A DNA stretch of 64,000 nt from assembly GCF_001895005.1 (NCBI RefSeq), contig NZ_BCXH01000022.1:1-64000 (forward strand). The letters run 5' to 3'. The notes beneath the pieces were generated by a model. That model ran no database searches and had not been told where the DNA came from. It worked only from the letters and a program-made list of their open reading frames with translations. This document shows positions 7,925-17,244 of the stretch, one piece after another. Origin of the DNA: Rhodococcus yunnanensis NBRC 103083. GTDB taxonomy: Bacteria > Actinomycetota > Actinomycetes > Mycobacteriales > Mycobacteriaceae. Position 1 is the stretch's first letter. Each line of letters opens with the position of its first letter. The translations under genes and the position numbers were made by a program.

Positions 7925-8590
7925 ATGGCCGGTGTGAACACACCAGCCGTCAAGCGAACGCGCATGAGTCCGGAGGAGCGTCGGGCCCAGCTGATCGAGC
8001 TCGGCACGGAAATGCTGGCGGACAGACCGCTCGACCAGGTGTCCGTCGAAGACATCGCCGATCAGGCGGGGGTCTCCCGTGGCCTGCTGTTCCACTACTT
8101 CTCGTCCAAGCAGGACTTCCACCTCGCGATCGTTCGTGAAGCCAGCAAGACGATGCTCGAGCGCACCGCACCCGATCTCAGCCTCGGACCGTACGAGATC
8201 CTGCGCGATTCCATCGCCAACTACGTCGACTACGTGACCGAGAATCGCGAAACGTTCATCTCGTTGCTCCGCGGATCCGCCAGCGGAGACCCGGAGATGC
8301 GCATGGTGTTCGAACAGACTCGCACCACCATGGCCGAACGCACCGTCGCCAACCTCTACAAACTCGAGGTCGAAGCCAGCCCCACCACCGAACTCGCGGT
8401 GCGCGGATGGATCGCCTTCGTCGAGGAGGCCACCATCTCGTGGCTGCGTGAGCCCAAGATCTCGCGCGACGAACTCATCGACCTCAACGTCGGAGCGCTC
8501 CCTGCCGTCGCCCTGGCCCCGGCGATGATCGCCTCGCTGCTCGGTGCGGGGTCGGTGCCGTCGGGTGCGGGGTCTGTGCCGTCCGCTTGA
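7925..8590 (+). CDS. TetR-family transcriptional regulator
   Basis: A 221-aa regulator. The N-terminal helix-turn-helix covers about residues 17-65, with VSVEDIADQAGVSRGLLFHYF as the recognition region. The rest is a ligand-binding helical domain. It is divergent from the monooxygenase operon with 69 bp between starts and most likely represses it. The C-terminus ends in two copies of GAGSVPS, encoded by a 21-bp direct repeat (8543-8584), which is not part of the TetR fold. An internal ATG at 7964 (MSPEER) is a possible alternative start; the annotated ATG has only a weak ribosome site. Confidence 0.9.
   Translation: MAGVNTPAVKRTRMSPEERRAQLIELGTEMLADRPLDQVSVEDIADQAGVSRGLLFHYFSSKQDFHLAIVREASKTMLERTAPDLSLGPYEILRDSIANYVDYVTENRETFISLLRGSASGDPEMRMVFEQTRTTMAERTVANLYKLEVEASPTTELAVRGWIAFVEEATISWLREPKISRDELIDLNVGALPAVALAPAMIASLLGAGSVPSGAGSVPSA
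8543..8584 (+). repeat. 21-bp direct repeat at TetR 3' end (2 copies)
   Basis: Two adjacent 21-bp units (8543-8563 and 8564-8584) differ at about two positions and encode GAGSVPS twice at the TetR C-terminus. Near identity at DNA level suggests a recent duplication. Confidence 0.85.
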
Positions 8591-8632
8591 ATGTGCCGTT
8601 CAAGCCACCTGATCGTATGAATGGGCCATTCA
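8586..8632. repeat. Two small hairpins sharing a TGAATG...CATTCA theme
   Basis: CTTGAA/TTCAAG pair at 8586-8591 and 8599-8604, and TGAATG/CATTCA pair at 8618-8623 and 8627-8632. The two 18-bp blocks are also near-direct repeats of each other. They lie between the TetR stop and the larger hairpin at 8665-8708 and may help termination, or they may be a dispersed repeat. Confidence 0.55.
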
Positions 8633-8664
8633 AGCGATGTGGGGCCGGCCGCCCGTGAAAGACC

Positions 8665-8708
8665 GAATGGCGCCCTCGATCACTGGTGAGTGACCGAAGG
8701 CGCCATTC
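8665..8708. terminator. Long bidirectional stem-loop between tetR and kgd
   Basis: Arms GAATGGCGCC (8665-8674) and GGCGCCATTC (8699-8708) are perfectly complementary, and the inner arms TCACT/AGTGA (8680-8684, 8689-8693) share the same centre. It lies between convergent genes (tetR stop 8590, kgd stop 8741). No clear U-tract follows, so termination is inferred from position and stem strength. Confidence 0.65.
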
Positions 8709-8740
8709 GCTCCGAAAATGACCCGCAGAGGGCGCTGAAG

Positions 8741-11700
8741 CTAGTCTTCGCCGACCGCGTTGAAGGCCTCGTCGATGATCTCGAGCTGCTCGACGGCGTG
8801 GACCTTGCTCGACCCCGAGGACGGCGCGGACATCGCACGACGCGACACTCGCTTGATTCCGCTCAGGACGTCGGGCATGAGTTCCGGGAATGCCAGACCG
8901 AAGAACGGCCATGCACCCTGGTTCGCCGGCTCCTCCTGGACCCAGCGGAACTCGGTTGCGTTCGGGTAGCTGTGGATCGCCTCGGTGATCCGACGCGTCG
9001 GAACCGGGTACAGCTGCTCGATGCGCACGATGGCGACGTCTTCGCGGTTGTCCTTCTGCTTGCGGGCGAGAAGCTCGTAGTACAGCTTGCCGCTCACCAT
9101 CAGGACGCGCTTGACCTTGCTGCGATCGCCGGTGCCGGTTTCGTAGGTCGGCTCGTCGAACACCGAGTGGAACTTGCCGTCGGTGAAGTCCTCGATGTTG
9201 GACACCGCGGCCTTGTTGCGCAGCATCGACTTCGGAGTGAAGACGATGAGCGGACGACGGATTCCATCGCGTGCGTGTCGACGCAGGAGGTGGAAGTAGT
9301 TCGCCGGCGTCGACGGAACCGACACGGTCATCGAACCTTCGGCGCACAGTGTCAGGAAGCGCTCGATGCGTCCCGACGTGTGGTCCGGTCCCTGACCTTC
9401 GTGGCCGTGCGGCAGAAGCAGCACGACGTCGGAAAGCTGGCCCCACTTGGCTTCACCGGAGGAGATGAACTCGTCGATGATGGACTGTGCGCCGTTGACG
9501 AAGTCGCCGAACTGCGCTTCCCACATCACCAGGGCGTCGGGGTTGCCGACCGAGTATCCGTATTCGAAGCCGACGGCCGCGAACTCGCTCAGCGCGGAGT
9601 CGTAGACCATGAACTTGCCGGGGGTCGCGCTGCCGATGTTGTGCAGCGGGGTGTACTCGGCGCCGGTCTTGCGGTCGATGATGACCGAATGACGCTGGGT
9701 GAACGTGCCGCGGCGCGTGTCCTGGCCGGAGAACCGGATGTTGCGTCCCTCGTCCACGAGCGATCCGAGTGCCAACAGTTCGCCGAAGGCCCAGTCGACC
9801 TTGCCCTCGTACGCCATTTCGCGACGCTTCTCGAGCACGGGCTTGACGCGCGGGTGCACGTTGAAGCCGTCGGGAACCTCGAGGTGTGCGTCACCGATCC
9901 GGTGCAGTACCGACTTGTCCACGGCGGTGGTCAGCTTGGCGGGCAGCTGCTGATCGAGCTCGACCGATTCGCTGGGCTCCGGGGTGTACTTCTCGAGTTC
10001 GCGTACCTCGTTGAAGACGCGTTCGAGCTGACCCTGGTAGTCGCGGAGAGCGTCTTCTGCCTCTTTGAGGGAGATGTCACCGCGGCCGATGAGGGATTCG
10101 GTGTAGCTCTTGCGGACGCTGCGCTTGGTATCGATGAGGTCGTACATCGCGGGCTGCGTCATCGACGGGTCGTCGCCCTCGTTGTGGCCACGCCTGCGGT
10201 AGCAGATCATGTCGATGACGACGTCCTTGTTGAACTTCTCGCGGAAGTCCACTGCGAGCTGCGCAACTCGGACACATGCTTCCGGGTCGTCTCCGTTGAC
10301 GTGGAAGATCGGCGCGCCGATCATCTTGGCGACATCGGTGCAGTACTCGGACGAACGCGAGTGCTCGGGGGCGGTGGTGAAACCGACCTGGTTGTTGACC
10401 ACGATGTGCACGGTGCCACCGGTTCGGTAGCCACGAAGCTGCGCGAGGTTGAGCGTTTCCGCGACCACACCCTGGCCTGCGAAGGCCGCATCGCCGTGCA
10501 GCATCAGCGGCAGAACGGAGAAGCCGCCCTCGCCTGCACCCTTGTCGAGTAGATCCTGCTTCGCGCGGACGAGACCCTCCAGGACCGGGTCGACGGCCTC
10601 GAGGTGGGACGGGTTCGCGGTCAGCGAGACCTTGATGTCGTTCTCGCCGAACATCTGGATGTACGTGCCCTCGGCACCGAGGTGGTACTTCACGTCTCCG
10701 GAGCCATGTGCGGCCGCCGGGTTCATGTTGCCCTCGAACTCGGTGAAGATCTTCGAGTACGGCTTGCCGACGATGTTCGCCAGCACGTTCAGGCGACCGC
10801 GGTGCGGCATACCGATGACGACCTCGTCGAGTGCGTGCTCGGCACTCTGGTCGATCACGGCGTCCATCATCGGGATGACGGACTCGGCGCCTTCGAGTGA
10901 GAAGCGCTTCTGGCCGACGTACTTGGTCTGCAGGAACGTCTCGAACGCCTCGGCGGCATTGAGCTTGCTCAGCGTGTACTTCTGCTGTGCCACGGTCGGC
11001 TTGACGTGTGTCGCCTCGACGCGTTCCTGGAGCCAGCCGACCTGGTCGGTCTCGAGGATGTGGGTGTACTCGACGCCGACGTGGCGGCAGTACGAATCGC
11101 GCAGCACGGACAGGACGTCGCGCAGACGCATCTTGTCCTTGCCGTGGAAACCGCCGACTTTGAACTCGCGGTCGAGATCCCACAGCGTCAGATCGTGGCT
11201 GATCACGTCGAGGTCCGGATGCATCCGGAACTTGTCCTTGGTGAACTGCAACGGATCCGTATCGGCCATGAGGTGGCCGCGGTTGCGGTACGCCGCGATC
11301 AGTTCGAGAACACGGGTGTTCTTGTCGACGGTGCCCTCGGGCAGATCCTTGCGCCAGCGGATGGGCTCGTACGGAATCTTCAGCGAATGGAAGACCCCGT
11401 CGTAGAACTCGTCGCTGATCAGCAGGTTGTGGATCGTGCGAAGGAAATCGCCCGACTCCGCGCCCTGGATGATGCGGTGGTCGTAGGTGGAGGTCAGTGT
11501 CATGAGCTTGCCGACACCGAGATCTGCCAGACGCTCGTCGCTCGAGCCCTGGAACTCGGCCGGGTACTCCATCGCACCGGCACCGATGATCGCGCCTTGG
11601 CCGTTCATCAGGCGTGGAACGGAGTGGACGGTGCCGATTCCACCGGGGTTGGTCAGCGAGATCGTGACGCCCTGGAAGTCCTCGCCGGTCAGCTTGCCGT

Positions 11701-12532
11701 CGCGCGCACGCCGGACGATGTCCTCGTAGGCGTTGTAGAACTGCGTGAACGTGTGGTCCTGTGTGCCCTTGATCGCCGCGACGACCAGGGAGCGGTTGCC
11801 GTCCTTGCCGGGCAGGTCGATGGCGAGACCGAGGTTGGTCGCGGCAGGCGTGACCGCGTTCGGCTTGCCGTCGATCTCGGCGAAGTGGCGGTTCATGTTC
11901 GGGAACGCCTTCACGGCCTGCACGATGGCATAGCCGAGCAGGTGAGTGAACGAGATCTTGCCGCCGCGCGTGCGAGCGAGATGATTGTTGATGACGAGGC
12001 GGTTGTCGACCATCAGTTTGGCTGGAATGGCGCGCACGCTGGTAGCGGTCGGGATCTGGAGCGAAGCCGACATGTTCTTCGCGACGGCAGCAGCGGCGCC
12101 GCGCAGAACCTTGCTCGACTCTTCGTTCGCGCCGGCTGCAGCAGCAGGCTTCGCAGGTGACGCGGACGGGTTGGCGCCCGCCGCCTTCGATGTAGCGGGC
12201 TTCGCCGTGGGTGCAGGCTTCGTGGCTGCAGCAGCGGGCTGGGCCTTCGGAGCCTCGGCCTTCGACGCTTCTTGGGCCTTCGGTGCTTCGGCTTTCGGTG
12301 CAGCAGACTGAGGGGCCTTCGGTGCGGCAGTCGCAGGCTTGCCGTTGGAGGGAGTCGTACTGCCGTTCGGAACCGCCGCGGACTCGTCACCCGCCGGCGC
12401 GTCCGGGTCGTAGTCGGTCAAGAATTCGTGCCAACTGGCGTCGACCGAGGACGGGTCGTCCTTGAATCGCTGGTACATCTCGTCGACCAGCCATTGATTT
12501 TGTCCGAATTGGGTAGTAGAGCTGCTGCTCAC
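8741..12532 (-). CDS. kgd: Multifunctional 2-oxoglutarate metabolism enzyme (Kgd)
   Basis: Large TCA-cycle enzyme, 1263 aa, the E1/E2 fusion typical of Actinobacteria. Residues 1-40 are the OGDH N-terminal helix region. Residues 45-135 form a long Ala/Pro/Lys linker. An E2-like succinyltransferase domain covers about 140-370 with TYDHRIIQGAESG at the active site. The thiamine-diphosphate E1 dehydrogenase follows to the C-terminus, with GMPHRGRLN and GDAAFAGQGVV. It works with E2 and lipoamide dehydrogenase to make succinyl-CoA, and also has 2-oxoglutarate decarboxylase and carboligase activities in mycobacteria. The start is a GTG at 12530-12532. A purine-rich AGAAGAGG tract lies 12 nt upstream. 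No other TCA gene is adjacent. Confidence 0.97.
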   Translation of the reverse strand: MSSSSTTQFGQNQWLVDEMYQRFKDDPSSVDASWHEFLTDYDPDAPAGDESAAVPNGSTTPSNGKPATAAPKAPQSAAPKAEAPKAQEASKAEAPKAQPAAAATKPAPTAKPATSKAAGANPSASPAKPAAAAGANEESSKVLRGAAAAVAKNMSASLQIPTATSVRAIPAKLMVDNRLVINNHLARTRGGKISFTHLLGYAIVQAVKAFPNMNRHFAEIDGKPNAVTPAATNLGLAIDLPGKDGNRSLVVAAIKGTQDHTFTQFYNAYEDIVRRARDGKLTGEDFQGVTISLTNPGGIGTVHSVPRLMNGQGAIIGAGAMEYPAEFQGSSDERLADLGVGKLMTLTSTYDHRIIQGAESGDFLRTIHNLLISDEFYDGVFHSLKIPYEPIRWRKDLPEGTVDKNTRVLELIAAYRNRGHLMADTDPLQFTKDKFRMHPDLDVISHDLTLWDLDREFKVGGFHGKDKMRLRDVLSVLRDSYCRHVGVEYTHILETDQVGWLQERVEATHVKPTVAQQKYTLSKLNAAEAFETFLQTKYVGQKRFSLEGAESVIPMMDAVIDQSAEHALDEVVIGMPHRGRLNVLANIVGKPYSKIFTEFEGNMNPAAAHGSGDVKYHLGAEGTYIQMFGENDIKVSLTANPSHLEAVDPVLEGLVRAKQDLLDKGAGEGGFSVLPLMLHGDAAFAGQGVVAETLNLAQLRGYRTGGTVHIVVNNQVGFTTAPEHSRSSEYCTDVAKMIGAPIFHVNGDDPEACVRVAQLAVDFREKFNKDVVIDMICYRRRGHNEGDDPSMTQPAMYDLIDTKRSVRKSYTESLIGRGDISLKEAEDALRDYQGQLERVFNEVRELEKYTPEPSESVELDQQLPAKLTTAVDKSVLHRIGDAHLEVPDGFNVHPRVKPVLEKRREMAYEGKVDWAFGELLALGSLVDEGRNIRFSGQDTRRGTFTQRHSVIIDRKTGAEYTPLHNIGSATPGKFMVYDSALSEFAAVGFEYGYSVGNPDALVMWEAQFGDFVNGAQSIIDEFISSGEAKWGQLSDVVLLLPHGHEGQGPDHTSGRIERFLTLCAEGSMTVSVPSTPANYFHLLRRHARDGIRRPLIVFTPKSMLRNKAAVSNIEDFTDGKFHSVFDEPTYETGTGDRSKVKRVLMVSGKLYYELLARKQKDNREDVAIVRIEQLYPVPTRRITEAIHSYPNATEFRWVQEEPANQGAWPFFGLAFPELMPDVLSGIKRVSRRAMSAPSSGSSKVHAVEQLEIIDEAFNAVGED

Positions 12533-12643
12533 GGCAGTAGTTCGCCTCTTCTCTTCTCTTCGTTCCCGATCAGCGCGCGTACTTGTCCAGGCTAGACCTC
12601 GCCTGGCGGTGAGTGCTGCCCGGGACGTACCTGTGGTATGTAC

Positions 12644-15600
12644 TCACGAGTAACTGTCTACTTCTGTGCTGACGACTCCATGGACTATCGGATTATTCCC
12701 GCCGCGCGTTTCTGCCGCATCCCACAATTGTGTGTAGAAGCCTCCGCGTGCCCGTAATTCCCGGTGTGTACCGGTTTCGACGATGCGCCCCGCATCGACC
12801 ACGACGATCATGTCGGCTCTCGCCGCGGTGGCCAATCGGTGTGCGACGACGACTGCGGTGCGCGTGCGGGCAACGGCGTTGCTGGCGGCGAGAACCTTGC
12901 GCTCGGTCGCCGGGTCGAGGGTCGCGGTGGCCTCGTCGAGCAGCAGCAGATCCGGGTCGACGAGCTCGGCCCGCGCAAGGGCGATGAGTTGTCGTTGGCC
13001 TGCGGACAGACCCTGCCCGCGCTCGCCGACCGGCTGATACATACCGCTCCGAAGTGCAGCGATGGTCTCGAGAGCGCCGACCGCGCGTGCTGCCGATTCG
13101 ATTTCCTCGCGGCTGGCATCGGGCTTTCCGAAGGCGATGTTGCTGGCGACATCGCCGGTGAAGAGATGGGCTTCCTGCGGTACGACACCGAGTCGGCGCC
13201 GGTACTCGGACAAGCGGTAGCGCCGAAGATCCGTGCCGCCGACACGGACCGATCCGGCCGTCGGATCGTAGAAACGCGCGAGCAGTTTGACGATCGTGGA
13301 CTTGCCTGCGCCGGTCTGTCCGACGAGCGCGACGGTGGTCCCGGCTTCGATTGTGAGATTGACCTCACTGAGGGCATCGGTGTCGGCGCCGCCATACCGA
13401 AATCCCACGTTGTCGAGACGAATGTCACTTCTGAGATGGCCGCCTTCGATGGCGACCGGGGCCGCACTCGATGCGGATTCGATGGAGCTCGGCGTGCGGA
13501 GGAGATCACCGATGCGGTGTACGCCGACGTTGGCCTGCTGGTAGCCGTCGAAGACCTGCGAGAGCTGCTGTATCGGTCCGAACAGCAGACCGAGGTAGAG
13601 AACGAATGCCACGAGAGTGCCCGCCGAGGTCGAACCCGACGCGACCTGATGAGCTCCGACGAGCACCACGAACGCCAGCGCGATGTCGGACAGAAAAGTG
13701 ATGAACGGGAAGAAGACGGAGATCGCACGCTGCGAGCGCATACGGCTACGGCGGTAACGGTCGGCGCGCTCGGCGAAGCGCTCGGCGGCGAACTCCTCGC
13801 GTCGATATGCCTGCGCCGAACGAAGTCCGGCGACGTTCTCCTGGAAGTCGGCGTTGACGATCGAGATGCGTTCCCGCGAAATCGAGTACGCCGACGAGGA
13901 CACCTTGCGAAAGATCAGCGTCGATATCACCAGCGGCGGAACCACGGCCAGAGCCACGAGACCGAGCGTGACGTCGGTGATCAAGAGTGCGGCCGAGATG
14001 CCGAGAACGGTGAGAAGGCTGACCACTGCAGTCGAGGCACCGGTTTGGATGAACGACGACAACGCGTCGACGTCGGTGGTCATTCGGGTCATGATTCGAC
14101 CGGACAGTTCACGTTCGTAGTAGTCGAGGCCGAGGCGCTGGATGTGTGCGTAGCTCTTGACCCGAAGACCGAACAGCACTCGTTCGCCCGCACGCGCGGT
14201 GATCGTGGTCGTGGCGGCGATGACGAACCACCCTGCCACGGCAAGGAAGACACCGATTCCGGTGGCTGTCCACAGGGCTCCCGCGTCGTCTCGCGACACC
14301 CCCGAGTCGACGGCGTAACGCACGATCGACGGGAATGCTATCGAGGCCAGCGAATCGAGCGCGAGCAACACGACGACCGTCACCAGTAGTAGTCGAACGG
14401 GCTGCAGCAGGCGGGACAGGCGGAATCGAGGGTCCGGTTCACGGAGCTCGGGGCCACCGTATGCGGGGTCCTCGAGCGCGGGAGGAAGGTCGTCGACTGC
14501 TGTCTGAAGCTGAGGGGTCGCAGCGAGGTGTCCGAGGGCACCGGAGGCAGGGCCACCCCGGCCGGGCGGAGCGATACCGGGGGCACGCTGGCCGGCACCG
14601 GCGGCCGGCTCCGGCGGCCACAGGGACTCGGCGCTCGGTTCGGGGTAGTCGTTTCCGATCTCGGCGACGGCGGAACCGAGCGGGTCGTCTTCGGATTCAC
14701 CCCCGGCCAGCAGTAATCGGAACAACGGACATCGCTCGTCGAGTTCTTCGACGGTTCCGGAGTCGATGATGCGGCCGTCGTCGAGGACCGCGACGCGATC
14801 GGCCAGCGACAATGTGGATCTTCGGTGCGCAAGGATCACCGTCGTCCGGTCGCGTTGCGCACGGAGTGCATCGAAGATCGACGCCTCGGTGGTGGCGTCG
14901 ACAGCCGAGGTGGCGTCGTCGAGCACCAGGATCCGCGGGTCGGTGAGCAGCGCGCGGGCCAGCGCGATGCGTTGACGCTGCCCGCCGGACAGCGTCAGAC
15001 CCCGCTCGCCGACGACGGAGTCGTAGCCCTCGGGGAGTTCGACGACGAAAGCATGGGCTTCGGCGAGTACGGCGGCCCGCTCGATCTCCTCCGCGCTCGC
15101 GTCGGGGCGGCCGAGTGCGATGTTCGCGGCGATCGTGTCGGAGAACAGAAACGGCTCGTCGAAGACCAGTCCGACAGCGCCGCGCAGCTGCTCGGCGCTG
15201 ATGTCCGCGACATCGAACCGCTCGCCGTTCGACGTCAGCGCAACCGATCCCGATGCCGGACTGTAGAACCGGGGGAGAAGTAGTGACAGGGCCGTCTTGC
15301 CGGAACCCGCATGACCGACGACAGCGACGCTCTCGCCTGGTGCGACGGTGAGATCGAACGAGCGAAGCACCTCACGTTCCGGTTCGAAGCCGAACGTGAC
15401 CGACGACAGGTCGAGGCCGAGCGGGCCGTCGGGCAGTGCACGCGGACGCGCAGGCTCGGGGACGGACGGCTCGGTGTCGACGACCTCGTAGACGCGTTCG
15501 ACTGCGGCCCTCGACAGCTGCGCCATCACGACGACCGAGGACAGAGTGCGAGTGATGGCCGACAGTGTGGCCACGTAGGTGGCGAACGCGAGAAACGTGC

Positions 15601-16453
15601 CGATCGTGATGTGACCGTGCAGCGCCAGGTATCCACCGAGCGCGATGACGCCGACGAGGCCGAGTTGCGGGATCGCCGCCATCGACGGCGCGAAGCGGGA
15701 GTTGATCTTCGCCGAGCGCATGCGTTCGGAGAACAGCATGCGTCCCAGCGACTCCAGCCTGTCGACCGCTCTCGACTCCTGTCCGAATCCCTTGACGACG
15801 CGCACGCCGGTGACAGTTTCTTCGACGTGTTGCGCCAGGTCGGCAGCCCGTTGCTGGGCCGACCACGTGGCCGCGAACAGCGTTGGCCGTATTCGGTACA
15901 CCACTACCGATACGGCGGGAACGATCAGCAGCGCGACGACGGTGAGCAACGGTGACAGATAGGCCATGACGACGAGTGCGAGGAAGAATTGAAGCAGTGC
16001 ACCCGCCGAGAGGGGCAGCATCGCGAGCAACCCCTGCACGAGCTGGAGGTCGGTGATCGACCGTGAGACGACCTGGCCGGTTCGGATGTCGTCCTGGCCC
16101 CGGCCGTCGAGACGCTGCAGCGCGCCGAGCAGTCCGAGGCGCAGATCGTGTTGGACGTCGATCGACAATCGGCCCGCCAGGAACCGTCTGCCGAACTGGC
16201 ACGCGAACCGTACGACCCCGAGTACCGCGATGGCGATGGCGACTCCGGCGATGGCGCTGCTGTCACCGGCCGACGCGTCGTCGATGGCGATGCGGGTGAG
16301 CAGTGGGAACGAAATGTCGATCACCGCGGCGACCATGGTGACCGACAGTGCGCCTACAGCTGTGCGTCGATGAATCCAGCACTGTGCGCCGAGGCGCCGA
16401 ATCCACCCGGTCCGTGGCTCGGCTGTATCTGTGTCATTACCGTTTCTCACCAT
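12644..16453 (-). CDS. Fused ABC exporter (TMD-NBD-TMD-NBD)
   Basis: A single chain of 1269 aa holding two complete exporter halves, as in mycobacterial Rv0194-type multidrug exporters. NBD1 has Walker A GHAGSGKTA, signature LSGGQRQRIA and Walker B ILVLDDATSAVD, in which Asp replaces the catalytic Glu. NBD2 has Walker A GQTGAGKST, signature LSAGQRQLIA and a normal LLLLDEATATLD. So one composite ATP site looks degenerate. A Pro/Ala-rich linker joins the halves. The ATG at 16451-16453 (MVRNGNDTD) is chosen over the frame's upstream extension, which runs into the next gene's end. The substrate is unknown. Confidence 0.92.
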   Translation of the reverse strand: MVRNGNDTDTAEPRTGWIRRLGAQCWIHRRTAVGALSVTMVAAVIDISFPLLTRIAIDDASAGDSSAIAGVAIAIAVLGVVRFACQFGRRFLAGRLSIDVQHDLRLGLLGALQRLDGRGQDDIRTGQVVSRSITDLQLVQGLLAMLPLSAGALLQFFLALVVMAYLSPLLTVVALLIVPAVSVVVYRIRPTLFAATWSAQQRAADLAQHVEETVTGVRVVKGFGQESRAVDRLESLGRMLFSERMRSAKINSRFAPSMAAIPQLGLVGVIALGGYLALHGHITIGTFLAFATYVATLSAITRTLSSVVVMAQLSRAAVERVYEVVDTEPSVPEPARPRALPDGPLGLDLSSVTFGFEPEREVLRSFDLTVAPGESVAVVGHAGSGKTALSLLLPRFYSPASGSVALTSNGERFDVADISAEQLRGAVGLVFDEPFLFSDTIAANIALGRPDASAEEIERAAVLAEAHAFVVELPEGYDSVVGERGLTLSGGQRQRIALARALLTDPRILVLDDATSAVDATTEASIFDALRAQRDRTTVILAHRRSTLSLADRVAVLDDGRIIDSGTVEELDERCPLFRLLLAGGESEDDPLGSAVAEIGNDYPEPSAESLWPPEPAAGAGQRAPGIAPPGRGGPASGALGHLAATPQLQTAVDDLPPALEDPAYGGPELREPDPRFRLSRLLQPVRLLLVTVVVLLALDSLASIAFPSIVRYAVDSGVSRDDAGALWTATGIGVFLAVAGWFVIAATTTITARAGERVLFGLRVKSYAHIQRLGLDYYERELSGRIMTRMTTDVDALSSFIQTGASTAVVSLLTVLGISAALLITDVTLGLVALAVVPPLVISTLIFRKVSSSAYSISRERISIVNADFQENVAGLRSAQAYRREEFAAERFAERADRYRRSRMRSQRAISVFFPFITFLSDIALAFVVLVGAHQVASGSTSAGTLVAFVLYLGLLFGPIQQLSQVFDGYQQANVGVHRIGDLLRTPSSIESASSAAPVAIEGGHLRSDIRLDNVGFRYGGADTDALSEVNLTIEAGTTVALVGQTGAGKSTIVKLLARFYDPTAGSVRVGGTDLRRYRLSEYRRRLGVVPQEAHLFTGDVASNIAFGKPDASREEIESAARAVGALETIAALRSGMYQPVGERGQGLSAGQRQLIALARAELVDPDLLLLDEATATLDPATERKVLAASNAVARTRTAVVVAHRLATAARADMIVVVDAGRIVETGTHRELRARGGFYTQLWDAAETRGGNNPIVHGVVSTEVDSYS

Positions 16454-16488
16454 CGCGATCCACGGTAGACCGGGCCACCGACACGGTC

Positions 16489-17244
16489 TCAGCCGATGTC
16501 GCGTTCCCTGGTACGCCACCATCCCGCGGCGGCGACAGCGACGGCCCACAGTGCCAACACGATCGGGGCGAACGGCCACGACATGAAGTAGGGGGCGCTG
16601 TCGGAGTCACCGGCGGTGAGGGTGGCCAGGGTCGTGGCGGCCGGAGTGATGGTCGAGACGTTGTGGATGCCGAGCCCTTCGAGAATGGAGATCACGATGA
16701 TCTCGCCGAAGGGATACCACGCGACGATGACGATCGCGGCCCAGGAAGGCGAGCCCAACAGCAGTCCGAGACCGACGCCGATCAGCGACCACAGCACGAC
16801 CGCGAGCAGTCCCGCGAGCAGTATCGCCAGAATGTGACCGGACAGGGCGAACGCGGTGGGCGAGAACAGCATCAGACAGACGACGCTGCCGAGTTCGACG
16901 ACCAGGCCGTACCCGAGCGCGAACAGTGCGGTCACCGCGAATTTGGCTCCGATGATGCCGTCACGTCCAGACGCGGTGACGAACGACGTGGTGATCGTGT
17001 CGTGGCGAAATTCGGTGCCGCCGTTGACTGCGGCGAACACCGCAACGAATGCCATGGCGAATCCGAGGGAGACGTACAGCCCGAAGGTGGCGAAGCCGCC
17101 CTCCACGTCGACTTCGCCCACGCTTTCGGAGATCGCCGACGCGATCGTGCTGGTGAAGATGCCGACGAGGATCGGCGGCAGCGCGAGGGCCCACCAGAAC
17201 CTCAAGGACGTGACCTTGCGTACTTCCGCGGTCAGCAGGTTCAT
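16489..17244 (-). CDS. ABC-2-type permease
   Basis: Integral membrane protein of 251 aa with about six hydrophobic helices (for example around residues 15-35, 55-75, 100-125, 130-160 and 220-240). The start is ATG 17242-17244 (MNLLTAEVRKV), overlapping the ATPase stop by 4 nt (ATGA). The open frame continues upstream to 18555, but that part is the ATPase gene read in a wrong frame. With the ATPase it would form an exporter of the ABC-2/DrrAB type. The 3' end is 36 bp from the start of the fused exporter, so all three may be co-transcribed. Substrate unknown. Confidence 0.88.
   Translation of the reverse strand: MNLLTAEVRKVTSLRFWWALALPPILVGIFTSTIASAISESVGEVDVEGGFATFGLYVSLGFAMAFVAVFAAVNGGTEFRHDTITTSFVTASGRDGIIGAKFAVTALFALGYGLVVELGSVVCLMLFSPTAFALSGHILAILLAGLLAVVLWSLIGVGLGLLLGSPSWAAIVIVAWYPFGEIIVISILEGLGIHNVSTITPAATTLATLTAGDSDSAPYFMSWPFAPIVLALWAVAVAAAGWWRTRERDIG

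Noticed and set aside
8690..10552. 620-codon plus-strand frame inside kgd
   Set aside because: Antisense to a firmly identified enzyme; high-GC third-position bias opens such frames and the translation shows no family motifs.
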